From contig JAJQBX010000021.1 in assembly GCA_021203065.1 (NCBI GenBank), forward strand, positions 256,514 to 320,513: DNA of 64,000 bases. Direction: 5' to 3'. The translations under genes and the position numbers were made by a program. How positions within the stretch are numbered: position 1 is the first letter of the stretch; each line of letters starts with the position of its first letter. The stretch comes from Oscillospiraceae bacterium (GTDB taxonomy: Bacteria > Bacillota > Clostridia > Oscillospirales > Ruminococcaceae). Under the pieces are notes generated by a model. That model saw only the letters and a list, made by a program, of their open reading frames with translations, ran no database searches and was not told the DNA's origin. Below, in pieces: positions 15,729-23,903 of the stretch.

Positions 15729-15971
15729 ATGAGCACGATTGAACAGACCGTTTCCATGATGCAGGCTATGACGGAAGAAAGCCGTGTAAAGGTTCTCGAC
15801 TATGTCAAGCTTATCTATACTGTCGACGCCACGCCTAATCCGTATTCTCCTCTTTCGGCAGACGAGATTCTGTCTGAATTAGCAATTGGACGTCAGCAAA
15901 GCGAGTCCGGCATGGGAATCCCGTTTGATGAGGCGATGAGGGAGATAGGTTCTGAAAATGGATACATTTGA
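15729..15971 (+). CDS. Antitoxin of a type II toxin-antitoxin pair
   Basis: An 80-residue protein with an N-terminal helical part (MMQAMTEESRVKVLDYVKLI) and a disordered tail with PYSPLSADEILSELAIGRQQ and FDEAMREIG, resembling antitoxins that accompany RelE/ParE toxins. It has a strong AAGGAGG site and overlaps the toxin gene by 14 nt, the usual coupled arrangement. The class of its DNA-binding fold is not clear to me. Confidence 0.75.
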   Translation: MSTIEQTVSMMQAMTEESRVKVLDYVKLIYTVDATPNPYSPLSADEILSELAIGRQQSESGMGIPFDEAMREIGSENGYI

Positions 15972-16290
15972 GGTTATTATTTCACCGGAAGCTAAATCTC
16001 AGCTCAGCGATTATGTCCGTTACATTCGCTGTTCTCTGATGAACGAAGTCGCCGCTCGGAGTGTTTACTACGATGCGATTGAAACCGGCAAGAGGCTTTC
16101 TTTAGTTGCCGGAAGCTTGGCGTATTGCAAGGACGAAAGGCTCAAGAATCTTGGTTACAAAGCAATTTATTTCAGACACCACCAGTATGTTATGATATAT
16201 CGGACAGTCGGTCAGATTGCATATGTGGATGGCATTTTTCACTTGCGGCAGGATTATGAAAACCTGTTTGCAAGAAATAACGATCTTTAG
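15958..16290 (+). CDS. RelE/ParE-family toxin
   Basis: A 110-residue protein with the compact RelE/ParE fold pattern: FEVIISPEAKSQLSDYVRYI at the start, a central YKAIYFRHHQYVMIYRTVG and the closing strand AYVDGIFHLRQDYENLF. Toxins of this fold either cut ribosome-bound mRNA (RelE) or poison gyrase (ParE). The sequence alone does not decide which. It is preceded and overlapped by its antitoxin gene. Confidence 0.82.
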   Translation: MDTFEVIISPEAKSQLSDYVRYIRCSLMNEVAARSVYYDAIETGKRLSLVAGSLAYCKDERLKNLGYKAIYFRHHQYVMIYRTVGQIAYVDGIFHLRQDYENLFARNNDL

Positions 16291-16304
16291 TGGGAGAATA
16301 GTGT

Positions 16305-17138
16305 ATGCCCATCATCAAAGTCACCACCCTCGCCGACGAAAGCCTCGCAGTCTACACCAGCCTCACCCAAGCCCAGCTTCGAAATCGGCTTGAGCCTGAG
16401 AAAGGCATTTTCATCGCTGAAAGCCCTAAGGTCATCGGCACGGCTCTTGACTGCGGCTACCAGCCGCTTTCGATGCTCACCGAGGAGCGGCACATAAACG
16501 GCGACGCAAGGGAGGTTATCGCACGCTCAGGAGACATCCCTGTATACACTGCTGATCATGAATTACTCAGTAGTCTTACCGGCTATGAGCTCACCCGGGG
16601 AGTCTTATGTGCTTTCCGCCGTCCGCTTCCAAAAACTCCCGAAGAAGTGACAATGGACGCTTCGAGAATCGCCGTCCTCGAGGACGTCGCCGATTCAACC
16701 AATATCGGAGCTATTTTCCGCTCAGCCGCCGCACTTGGAATAGATGCGGTGCTGATAACTCCCTCCTGCTGTGATCCTCTTTGCCGTCGGGCAATTCGGG
16801 TCAGCATGGGAACGGTGTTCCAGATTCCTTGGGCGCAGATAGGGGAGGACTACTTGGACTGGCATACTCACGGTGCAGAGCTTCTTAGGAATTTAGGCTT
16901 CAGGTCTGCCGCAATGGCACTTTCTGACGATTCGATAAGCGTCGACAACCCGATACTTAAGTCAGAGCCAAGGCTTGCACTTGTCTTAGGTACAGAGGGT
17001 GACGGTCTTGCCAAGCACACAATCGCCACCTGCGATTATACAGTAAAAATCCCGATGCAAAACGGAGTAGATTCGCTGAACGTAGCGTCAGCGGCGGCAC
17101 TTGCATTCTGGGAAACAAAATCAATTCGTAATGCGTAA
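16305..17138 (+). CDS. TrmH/SpoU family RNA 2'-O-methyltransferase
   Basis: A 277-residue SPOUT methyltransferase acting on rRNA or tRNA with SAM. The N-terminal substrate-binding part covers about 1-110. The knotted domain shows motif 1 STNIGAIFRSAAALGIDAV, motif 2 ALVLGTEGDGL and motif 3 IPMQNGVDSLNVASAAAL. The exact nucleotide cannot be predicted. It has a GGGAG site and lies 14 nt after the toxin gene, but is probably functionally unrelated. Its last codons (IRNA) fall inside a short repeat. Confidence 0.9.
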   Translation: MPIIKVTTLADESLAVYTSLTQAQLRNRLEPEKGIFIAESPKVIGTALDCGYQPLSMLTEERHINGDAREVIARSGDIPVYTADHELLSSLTGYELTRGVLCAFRRPLPKTPEEVTMDASRIAVLEDVADSTNIGAIFRSAAALGIDAVLITPSCCDPLCRRAIRVSMGTVFQIPWAQIGEDYLDWHTHGAELLRNLGFRSAAMALSDDSISVDNPILKSEPRLALVLGTEGDGLAKHTIATCDYTVKIPMQNGVDSLNVASAAALAFWETKSIRNA

Positions 17139-17154
17139 TGCGTAATTCGTAATT
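17123..17154 (+). repeat. Short GTAATGC/GTAATTC tandem repeat
   Basis: Repeats of CGTAATG and CGTAATT overlap the stop codon of the methyltransferase. Like the heptamer at 13323, it lies exactly at a gene end. Confidence 0.6.
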
Positions 17155-17160
17155 AAACTA

Positions 17161-17200
17161 ATCCCACAAGTTGCAATTTTCGCAACCTGTGGGATTTTTA
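17161..17200. terminator. Bidirectional terminator between methyltransferase and GH9 genes
   Basis: 14-bp stem with one mismatch (17161-17174 with 17182-17195) and a T tract on the plus side (17196-17199). It serves the plus-strand methyltransferase and probably the minus-strand GH9 gene ending at 17204. Confidence 0.85.
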
Positions 17201-17203
17201 GTA

Positions 17204-18808
17204 TCAGTTAAGTAAGTACGCTGTCACGAACACTGCGGGAGAGTTCCAATAGATTGTGACTTCGTTCACTGAATAGAGATCTACCTCGTCGGCAAAGCTT
17301 TTCATCGGAGGAGTGCCTTTGGGGATGTAGCGGTGAGCTGTTTCTTCAACAGGTCGGCGGTTAGCTCCTCCGCTGACCATGCCGGGGATGCACTCATCAA
17401 TTCCGTCAGCGGCGGCAGGGCGGAGATGAGGATGACTGATGGCTTTCTCACCATTTCCCGAAACGTAGCTCATTCCGACGGCATTAACTCCCATCAGGAC
17501 GTCAAACTGCCGCTTTGCATAAACCCCGAACTCGTGAGCACCGCAGAGCGTGTCGCACACAGCAAAAATCATCCCGTGCTTCATGAGATTCATGTTGCTT
17601 CCCCAGCCGTAGTCCCGCTCATCCATCGCCGCCATATATCCGCTCCGGTCAGCAAGCCACTTAAGCCGATGAGCTTGGCTTATAAACATAGATTTATACG
17701 CCTCGGCAAGCTTGTCATTTTCAGAGATTCTTCCGCTTGTAAGATACGCCAGCGCACCCAAGCCTCCTGTCGATCCGACCCCGAACTCGGTTCTCGGGAA
17801 GTCATAGACAAGAAGCTCTTTCGCCTTTTCGAGATACTTTTCATCCCCGGTCGCCGCAAACATCTCTGAGTAAGCCCAGAAGCGGTTGTCCTTGTCGCCG
17901 CCCTCGCCATAGCCGCCTGTGCCGCAACCATCCGGATTCCGGAAGCCGATAAACTGCGGATTTTCATCAAGCCACCCAAGCGAAAGCTTCGCCGCCTCAA
18001 GCAATTCTACTGCATAAGCCGAATCAAACTCTTTGTAGATTCTGCTCCCAAGGGCGCATACCGCCGCCAAGTCGGCAGTCGCCATAGACGATACCGGCAG
18101 GAGATAAAGTTGTCCCAAGTCCCGCTCCGGCATCACAAACCGTGCATGCTGAGCAGTTGAGACTTTATGGTAAACCGCCCCATCCGGCTTCTGCATCTTC
18201 ATCAGCCAGTCGAGCTCATACTTTACTTCCGACAGGAAATCCGGCATTCCGTTTCTGCTTTCCGGAATATTCAGCTCGAGATTTCTGAGCGAATTCGGAT
18301 AGAGGACATAGGCATACATCAGCTGAGCCGCCGCACAAGCTCCCGGGGTGACGTATCGCCCGTAATCCCCGGCATCGTGCCAGCCTCCCGAAACGTCTTT
18401 TTTAATAGAGTGGTCGAACCATTCTGAAGCCAGCGACCTGTGGCAAGCCTTGTGAGTGAACTTTCCTGCATGCTCAGAGTCCAGCTCGCATCCACACCTG
18501 AAATAGTAGTAAGCCCTGATCATATCCCGAAGAGTCTTGTCAAGGGCATTCTTTCCTATTTTAAATAGTGGAGAGACCGCCCCACCAGCCTCAACTCTGT
18601 ATTCTCCCTCAGCCGTAACCGCCGAAAAGTCAGCTTTATAGACCGTGTCGCCCGAATTTTCGTCAAATCCGAACTTGGTGCACATACCATCTAAAACAGC
18701 GTTACCGCTCTTATCCGTAACCTTAAAGTCATCCGCCGGAAAGGGGATAACGGCAATTTTTTCGCTTTCGGGGAGATACCCCACCTGATTTATATGAATA
18801 GTACCCAT
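17204..18808 (-). CDS. Glycoside hydrolase family 9 enzyme without signal peptide
   Basis: A 534-residue protein with an N-terminal immunoglobulin-like CelD_N domain (about 1-85, INQVGYLPESEKIAV) and a GH9 (alpha/alpha)6 barrel. Catalytic Asp residues lie in SGGWHDAGDYGRYVTPG (about 145); YVSGNGEKAISHPHLRPA supplies the conserved His/Arg region, and VNEVTIYWNSPA near the C-terminus holds the general-acid Glu. No secretion signal, dockerin or carbohydrate-binding module is present, so it probably acts inside the cell on imported cello- or xyloglucan-type oligosaccharides. Its ribosome site is weak. Promoter at 18844-18872. Confidence 0.9.
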   Translation of the reverse strand: MGTIHINQVGYLPESEKIAVIPFPADDFKVTDKSGNAVLDGMCTKFGFDENSGDTVYKADFSAVTAEGEYRVEAGGAVSPLFKIGKNALDKTLRDMIRAYYYFRCGCELDSEHAGKFTHKACHRSLASEWFDHSIKKDVSGGWHDAGDYGRYVTPGACAAAQLMYAYVLYPNSLRNLELNIPESRNGMPDFLSEVKYELDWLMKMQKPDGAVYHKVSTAQHARFVMPERDLGQLYLLPVSSMATADLAAVCALGSRIYKEFDSAYAVELLEAAKLSLGWLDENPQFIGFRNPDGCGTGGYGEGGDKDNRFWAYSEMFAATGDEKYLEKAKELLVYDFPRTEFGVGSTGGLGALAYLTSGRISENDKLAEAYKSMFISQAHRLKWLADRSGYMAAMDERDYGWGSNMNLMKHGMIFAVCDTLCGAHEFGVYAKRQFDVLMGVNAVGMSYVSGNGEKAISHPHLRPAAADGIDECIPGMVSGGANRRPVEETAHRYIPKGTPPMKSFADEVDLYSVNEVTIYWNSPAVFVTAYLLN

Positions 18809-18843
18809 AATGCATACCCACTTGAATTCTTATTTTTAAGCCT

Positions 18844-18872
18844 ATGATAGCCTAATCGGATGCAAAAGTCAA
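18844..18872 (-). promoter_or_regulatory. Promoter of the GH9 gene
   Basis: Minus strand TTGACT (18867-18872), 17 bp, TATCAT (18844-18849), about 36 nt before the start. Confidence 0.7.
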
Positions 18873-18966
18873 TGTTATTTTCTTGTCCTATGAAAATAAT
18901 ATACTCATCTTTTCTAAGACCTCCGAGGTATCTAAAAACTTTATATAAGATTTTTTCTAAAATACC

Positions 18967-18995
18967 TTGACAGCCAAGGTAACATGTGATATAAT
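18967..18995 (+). promoter_or_regulatory. Promoter of the padR module
   Basis: Perfect TTGACA (18967-18972), 17 bp, perfect TATAAT (18990-18995). Confidence 0.88.
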
Positions 18996-19026
18996 GCAAA
19001 TAGAAAAAGTAAAGGAGGCGGATAAA

Positions 19027-19392
19027 TTGTCGGTAGCATCTGAACTTATAAGAGGGCGAGTTGATGCAGTGATACTGGCGAACCTGATGCAGGGCGACAG
19101 CTATGGCTACGAAATCAACAAAAGTATATTAAGAAAATCGTCCGGATTGTATGAGCTCAACGAAGCGACGCTCTACACCTCCTTCAAAAAGCTCCTCGAC
19201 AGCGGCTATATCACTTCATACTGGGGTGACAGTGAGTCGGGAGCGAGAAGGAAATACTACCACATAACCCCACTTGGCAGGGAAGCATACTACAGAATGA
19301 CCGATGAGTGGGTAGAAGCCAAAAGCATAATGGATAAAATCTTATCCATCAGCGGAGAGGGCTTAGAAAAAGACGAGGAGGCACAGCTATGA
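19027..19392 (+). CDS. PadR family transcriptional regulator
   Basis: A 121-residue winged-helix repressor: RGRVDAVILANLMQGDSYGY, then LYELNEATLYTSFKKLLDSG as recognition helix and WGDSESGARRKYYHITPLG as the wing, the PadR signature. I start at TTG 19027, 8 nt after AGGAGG. Translation could extend upstream in frame, but that would reach into the promoter. It overlaps the next gene by ATGA. PadR proteins of this layout usually repress their own operon and respond to envelope-active compounds. Confidence 0.92.
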   Translation: MSVASELIRGRVDAVILANLMQGDSYGYEINKSILRKSSGLYELNEATLYTSFKKLLDSGYITSYWGDSESGARRKYYHITPLGREAYYRMTDEWVEAKSIMDKILSISGEGLEKDEEAQL

Positions 19393-19847
19393 GAGACAGG
19401 ATAGAGGCGTATGTAAACGAGCTCTTCAGAAACGCCCCGGATAACCCGCAGACAAGGGAGCTCAAAGAGGAGATTTTAGGAAACACGCTCGACAAGTATG
19501 ACGAGCAGTTGAGTTCCGGCAAGGATGAAGCATCTGCATATCAGAACGCCATTACCGGCATCGGCGACGTAGACGAGCTCATTAAAGAGTATGCCGGGGA
19601 CAGCGGGGAAGTAGCCGAAGAAACACCCTTAGCTATAGAAGAAGCTGAGCCGGAGGAATCCGAAAAGCCAAAGCCTGCGACACAGAAAATAGTCACTCTG
19701 ATTATGTGGTGCCTGATATTTGTAATATATCTGGTAGTAAGCTTCCAGACCGGCGCATGGAAATTCACATGGGTAACATTCTTAATAGGCTTTGCACTCA
19801 AATTCGTCATAGACGGAATATTCGAACTTATAAACTCAAAACAATAA
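19389..19847 (+). CDS. HAAS/DUF1700-like membrane protein of the PadR operon
   Basis: A 152-residue protein. The N-terminal helical domain (about 1-72: MRDRIEAYVNELFRNAP, LKEEILGNTLDKYDEQL, AITGIGDVDELIKEY) matches the HAAS/permease-prefix domain that accompanies PadR regulators. An acidic linker and two membrane segments (about 103-121 and 127-146) follow. It is probably a regulator-linked membrane signalling partner; no enzyme motif is visible. Confidence 0.75.
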   Translation: MRDRIEAYVNELFRNAPDNPQTRELKEEILGNTLDKYDEQLSSGKDEASAYQNAITGIGDVDELIKEYAGDSGEVAEETPLAIEEAEPEESEKPKPATQKIVTLIMWCLIFVIYLVVSFQTGAWKFTWVTFLIGFALKFVIDGIFELINSKQ

Positions 19848-19878
19848 CAACCTTAAAAGCAACGAAAGGAGCACTAAC

Positions 19879-20976
19879 ATGACTAACAAAACCAACTCTA
19901 TCTTCAAAATTATCGCTGGCTGTGTAGCCACAGTACTTCTTGTAGGAATACTCGCAGTTCTCGTTCAGATTAACGATAATCTCACGGTAGCGAACTCCAC
20001 TACAGCCGACACCGACACCGGCACAACCGCCGAAATGACGGAGGAAATCACTGAAAACGACGTAGATGTAGCCAACTCCTACGACAACGAATCCGCAAAT
20101 AACGGCACAGAAGAGCCTGCAGTGACCTCGGCTACCGAGGAAGCTATTACTCCCGAAGCGACTACCACCACCGAAGCCACCACTCAGGCAGCTACCACCA
20201 CTCAGGCAGCTACCACAACTCAGGCTGCAACTACAACCACTCAGGCGACTACCACCACTCAGGCAACCACCACAACCCAAGCTACCACCACGACAGCGGC
20301 GGCAAACACCTCTTCCTCCACCGGCGACTTCACCATGGACACCGCAGGTGTTACTGACATCGACATCGACTGGTATTCTGGAAGCGTAACCGTCATTCCC
20401 TACAGCGGCACTACCATTCAGGTAACCGAAACCAGCTCTTCCACCATCAGCTCTTCGAACGCTCTTACCTACACTCTTGAAAGAGACGGCGAGCTCAAGA
20501 TCAAGTTCACCAAGGCTAATAACTACTCTTCTGCAGGTATTTCGAAAGACCTGACAATCTACATCCCGACTTCAATGAGCCTTGACGAGCTTTCTATAGA
20601 GGCAACCTCCGCCAGTATAGTCATCTCAGACGCACAGGGAACTCTCACTGTAAGAGATTTAAGCGTTGAGACCACCTCCGGAAGCTCCACCATCAAGGGC
20701 GTCACCGCAACCGAGATGAGCGCAGACGCCACAACAGGCACAATTTCAATCTCCTCCTGCACTATTTCAAGTGAACTCGACATCGAGCTGACCTCCGGCA
20801 GTGCAACCATAGCACTCACCTCCGGAACAGGCTACACTCTTGAATATGAGACCACCACCGGCTCAGTAACGGCAGGCGGCTCAAAGCTCTCCGGCAACGG
20901 CAGAACCACCGTCGGCACCGGCACTCTCAAGATAGATGTCGAAACCACCTCCGGCACCGTCACCATCACAAATTAA
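19879..20976 (+). CDS. Membrane-anchored DUF4097 beta-strand repeat protein with Thr-rich stalk
   Basis: 365 residues: a short cytosolic start, one membrane segment (about 10-30, IIAGCVATVLLVGILAVLV), an acidic stretch, a low-complexity Thr stalk with repeated ATTTTQ units (about 95-145), and a DUF4097 beta-helix-like domain (about 150-365) with recurring TSGS and TTSG turns. The domain should sit outside the membrane. DUF4097 proteins commonly follow PadR and HAAS genes, so this is the output or sensor part of a three-gene envelope module. The stalk resembles that of the lipoprotein at 39287. Confidence 0.8.
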   Translation: MTNKTNSIFKIIAGCVATVLLVGILAVLVQINDNLTVANSTTADTDTGTTAEMTEEITENDVDVANSYDNESANNGTEEPAVTSATEEAITPEATTTTEATTQAATTTQAATTTQAATTTTQATTTTQATTTTQATTTTAAANTSSSTGDFTMDTAGVTDIDIDWYSGSVTVIPYSGTTIQVTETSSSTISSSNALTYTLERDGELKIKFTKANNYSSAGISKDLTIYIPTSMSLDELSIEATSASIVISDAQGTLTVRDLSVETTSGSSTIKGVTATEMSADATTGTISISSCTISSELDIELTSGSATIALTSGTGYTLEYETTTGSVTAGGSKLSGNGRTTVGTGTLKIDVETTSGTVTITN

Positions 20977-20993
20977 CATAAGTCGCAAAAGAG

Positions 20994-21018
20994 TCCCTCC
21001 CGGAGTGGAGGGATTTTC
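20994..21018 (+). terminator. Terminator of the padR module
   Basis: TCCCTCC (20994-21000) pairs with GGAGGGA (21007-21013), 6-nt loop, then a TTTT tract. Confidence 0.75.
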
Positions 21019-21054
21019 TTTGCCCAAAAATTTCTCAATACTGAAACTTTCCTA

Positions 21055-21083
21055 TTGTAATTCTCCGAAAAATCTGCTATCAT
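21055..21083 (+). promoter_or_regulatory. Promoter of the MFP lipoprotein gene
   Basis: TTGTAA (21055-21060), 17 bp, TATCAT (21078-21083). Confidence 0.6.
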
Positions 21084-21140
21084 AATATAAGAAAAACTAT
21101 GCCGTCAGCCTCTTTGTATTTTTTCGGAGGAATATTAGCT

Positions 21141-22145
21141 ATGAAAAAACGAATTTTTGCCGTTATGACAGCCGCTGTAATGTCCTGTTCTCTCCTCTCA
21201 GCCTGTGGAGACGAAGCGAGTGTCGATGATGAGATTTATATCCCCATCAACACCAGCTCTGTAAACTATAACACTGCCGACGCCTATGTCGGAACCATCT
21301 TGGAGACGGTCACCCTTGATGGCTCTGTCGATACGCCCTATTACACAAATCTATCGTTCTCGCTTGTAGGGGGAACGATAACCGAACTGAATGTTCACGA
21401 GGACCAGACGGTCAGCGAGGGCGATGTCCTCGTCCGTCTCAGCTCCGATGAATTAGACGACGAAATCGAAGTCCAGAAGGTGGTTCTCGATTCAGCACAG
21501 GCTACCTATGACGCACTCGTAGCCGCTGGCGACGAAAACGAAGCCGCACTTGCGGCAATTGACCTCGCCATCGAGCAAGCCGAGTATGATAACCTCGTCA
21601 AACGCCTCGATTATCTCACCATAACCGCTCCCTGTGACGGAAAAATCACCTCAGTCGGCAACTATTGGGTCGGCGCAACCGTCTCTGCAAACTCCACCGT
21701 CTGCACCATCGTGGATTCTTCGAAAGTCTATCTGACAGTCACCGACAACCAGAATCAGCTTTCAAACGTCAGCTTTGGCACTAAAGTGGATATTGCTCAG
21801 GGAACCCTCGTAGTCACCACCGGCAAGGTAATCGACACTATCACAACCACTTCGAGTGATCGCTTCAGCGGTGAAACCACCACCATCACGAGCTACGTTA
21901 TCCAGCCTGATGAAGATGTCGATTTTGAGGACTTCGGAACGATTCAGGTCACATTCACGACTCTCCGCAGAGACGACGCAGTCATCGTCCCGACAGACGC
22001 TGTGTTTGAAACATCTGATGGCTATGCCGTCAATGTCCTTATTTCCGGGACAAAGGTCCAGATGGAAGTGACCGTCGGCATAATTTCCGGCGATCAGACG
22101 GAGATTCTTTCCGGTCTCGACGGCACAGAGACATTGATTCTATAA
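21141..22145 (+). CDS. HlyD/MFP-type efflux adaptor lipoprotein
   Basis: A 334-residue lipoprotein with signal peptide and lipobox (LLSAC, Cys22). It shows the membrane-fusion-protein layout: a biotinyl-lipoyl half (LSFSLVGGTITELNVHEDQTV), a short helical hairpin, the second lipoyl half (ITAPCDGKITSVGNYWVGA), then beta-barrel domains (AVIVPTDAVFETSDGYAV). Such proteins normally connect to a MacB-like ABC ATPase and permease, but none follows; the next gene is thymidine kinase. The start is ATG 21141 with GGAGG 10 nt upstream. Confidence 0.82.
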   Translation: MKKRIFAVMTAAVMSCSLLSACGDEASVDDEIYIPINTSSVNYNTADAYVGTILETVTLDGSVDTPYYTNLSFSLVGGTITELNVHEDQTVSEGDVLVRLSSDELDDEIEVQKVVLDSAQATYDALVAAGDENEAALAAIDLAIEQAEYDNLVKRLDYLTITAPCDGKITSVGNYWVGATVSANSTVCTIVDSSKVYLTVTDNQNQLSNVSFGTKVDIAQGTLVVTTGKVIDTITTTSSDRFSGETTTITSYVIQPDEDVDFEDFGTIQVTFTTLRRDDAVIVPTDAVFETSDGYAVNVLISGTKVQMEVTVGIISGDQTEILSGLDGTETLIL

Positions 22146-22160
22146 GAGCAGGGGACAGAT

Positions 22161-22724
22161 ATGGCAAAGCTTTATTTCCGCTACGGCGCAATGGGCAGCT
22201 CAAAAACGGCTAATGCCCTGATGGTAGCGTATAATTATTATGAAAGAGGCAAGCTCGCCCTCCTCGTCAAGCCTAAGCTTGACAACCGTGACGGCGAGGG
22301 AGTGATGGCTTCCCGCATCGGTCTCAACCAGAAATGCGATTTTGTCGAGAACTTAATGGTTATGCCTGAGGATGAAATCAAGTCTTACGACTGCATCATC
22401 GTCGACGAAGCCCAGTTCTGCACAAAGGAACATGTCGAGCTCTTCGTTCATATTGTAGACGATTTAGAAGTTCCTGTCATCTGCTATGGTCTTAGAACCG
22501 ACTTCCAGCGAAATCTCTTCCCCGGAAGCATGTGGCTTCTTGCGTGGGCGGATGTGATAGAGGAGATAAAAACCGTCTGCTGGTGCGGAAAAGCCGCCAC
22601 CTGCAACGCCCGCTTCAACGACCAAGGCATGGTAACCGAGGGCGATCAGGTTGTCTTAGGCGCAAACGATAGCTATATTGCGCTTTGCAGGAAGCATCAT
22701 AGGGAGAGAAAACTTAAACCATAA
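22161..22724 (+). CDS. tdk: Thymidine kinase (type II)
   Basis: A 187-residue enzyme phosphorylating thymidine with ATP in the pyrimidine salvage pathway. It has the P-loop region FRYGAMGSSKTANALM, Walker B CIIVDEAQFCTKEH with the catalytic Glu, the lasso region with zinc cysteines (CWCGKAATC and a later CRKHH) and a thymidine-binding end. The P-loop reads GSSKT rather than SGKS/T, a variant I recall from clostridial enzymes. It lies 15 nt after the MFP gene. Confidence 0.93.
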   Translation: MAKLYFRYGAMGSSKTANALMVAYNYYERGKLALLVKPKLDNRDGEGVMASRIGLNQKCDFVENLMVMPEDEIKSYDCIIVDEAQFCTKEHVELFVHIVDDLEVPVICYGLRTDFQRNLFPGSMWLLAWADVIEEIKTVCWCGKAATCNARFNDQGMVTEGDQVVLGANDSYIALCRKHHRERKLKP

Positions 22725-22728
22725 TCAT

Positions 22729-22835
22729 GTAGGGGCGGATATTATCCGCCCGTTTTTTGCTGACATGTTTTTCGGCGGATATTATCCGCCTGCACCTTCG
22801 TCAACGACTTTTCGGGCGGATAATCAAATCCGCAA
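22729..22835. repeat. Palindromic repeat family B cluster
   Basis: One full copy (22729-22752, followed by T6, so it can terminate tdk transcription), a second at about 22773-22793, and a third degraded copy at 22813-22835 (GGGCGGATAATCAAATCCGC). Same element as at 2960-3029. No gene is seen here. Confidence 0.85.
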
Positions 22836-22876
22836 TTCTTGTACCTGAAAATCTTGATATTTTCCTTAAAATGCCC

Positions 22877-22905
22877 TTGCAAACAAGTCCAAAATATGGT
22901 ATACT
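22877..22905 (+). promoter_or_regulatory. Promoter of the SDR gene
   Basis: TTGCAA (22877-22882), 17 bp, TATACT (22900-22905). Confidence 0.7.
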
Positions 22906-22967
22906 GTTAGCACAGACAAACCAAGATGTTTGTCAGAAGAAAATATATCTCAAAGGAGACATGGGAA

Positions 22968-23741
22968 ATGAAAAATTATTTTGATCTCTCGGGCAACGTA
23001 GCGGTTGTTACCGGTTGCTCGACCGGACTCGGTGTCCAGATGGCTAAGGCTCTTGCCAATCAGGGCTGCAACATCGTCGTTCTGGCTCGCCGTCAGAAGC
23101 TCATCGACGAGGTTGCCGCTGAAATCTCCAAGGACTACGGCGTTGAGACCCTCGCTGTCGCTTGCGACATCACTTCTACTGAGCAGGTTCAGGCTGCTGT
23201 CAAGGCTGCTATGGACAAGTTCGGACGCATTGACATCCTTATCAACAACGCCGGCACTGGCGGAGTTGCTCCCGCTGAGGACATCACCGACGAGGTTCTC
23301 CTCAACGAAATCAATATCGACCTCGTTGGCACTTTCAAGATGGCTCGTGAAGTTGCCAAGAACGCTATGATTCCTGCAGGCTATGGCAGAATCATCAACA
23401 TCGCTTCCATGTATGGTCTCGTTGGAAACAAGATTGCTCCTGCTTCTCCCTACCATGCTGCAAAGGGCGGCGTTGTAAACCTCACAAGAGCTCTCGCTTG
23501 CGAGTGGGGCGAAAAGGGCATCACTGTCAACACCATCTGCCCCGGCTACTTCGAGACTCCTCTTACCAAGGAGACCCTCCAGAGCGAATTCTTCCAGAAC
23601 TACGCTCACACCATGATCCCCGAAGCCCGTTACGGCGTTGAGGGCGAGCTTGACACAGCCGCAATCTTCTTCGCATCTCCCGCTTCCAGCTATGTCAACG
23701 GCGCAGTTCTCCCCGTTGATGGCGGATACACTTCACTTTAA
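22968..23741 (+). CDS. Short-chain dehydrogenase/reductase (gluconate 5-dehydrogenase-like)
   Basis: A 257-residue Rossmann oxidoreductase. It has cofactor motif TGCSTGLG (about 16-23), NNAG, catalytic Ser in NIASMYG and YHAAK (Tyr/Lys), and the closing VNGAVLPVDGGYTS. The overall layout fits gluconate 5-dehydrogenase-like enzymes that reduce a keto sugar acid, but the substrate is not proven. Codon use is strongly biased, suggesting high expression. The start is ATG 22968, 9 nt after AAAGGAG; a nearer ATG at 22961 is out of frame. Confidence 0.85.
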   Translation: MKNYFDLSGNVAVVTGCSTGLGVQMAKALANQGCNIVVLARRQKLIDEVAAEISKDYGVETLAVACDITSTEQVQAAVKAAMDKFGRIDILINNAGTGGVAPAEDITDEVLLNEINIDLVGTFKMAREVAKNAMIPAGYGRIINIASMYGLVGNKIAPASPYHAAKGGVVNLTRALACEWGEKGITVNTICPGYFETPLTKETLQSEFFQNYAHTMIPEARYGVEGELDTAAIFFASPASSYVNGAVLPVDGGYTSL

Positions 23742-23755
23742 TTTTTCACTTTCTT

Positions 23756-23787
23756 TCTCCCGTAGAATTTCTGCGGGGGATTTTTTT
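23756..23787 (+). terminator. Terminator of the SDR gene
   Basis: 10-bp stem with G-U pairs (23756-23765 with 23771-23780), 5-nt loop, T7 tract (23781-23787). Confidence 0.85.
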
Positions 23788-23795
23788 AAAAGCCC

Positions 23796-23824
23796 TTGAC
23801 AACCCCCAGAATATATGGTATAAT
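23796..23824 (+). promoter_or_regulatory. Promoter of the secreted SGNH protein
   Basis: Perfect TTGACA (23796-23801), 17 bp, perfect TATAAT (23819-23824). AAAGCCCTTGACAACC around the -35 is identical to the promoter at 37212. Confidence 0.88.
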
Positions 23825-23903
23825 TAATTAGAGGTACTAAAATAAGTAAGCACTTATTATTTTTGATCTCGCAACTGTTCCAATCTTAAGGAGGAAAACC
23901 CTG

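Noticed and set aside
20160..20295. Tandem ACC/ACT repeat as a satellite or CRISPR
   Set aside because: It is an in-frame Thr-rich coding repeat within the DUF4097 protein.
22950..23609. A 219-codon minus-strand frame in the SDR gene
   Set aside because: It is a mirror of the strongly biased codon use of a clear oxidoreductase.
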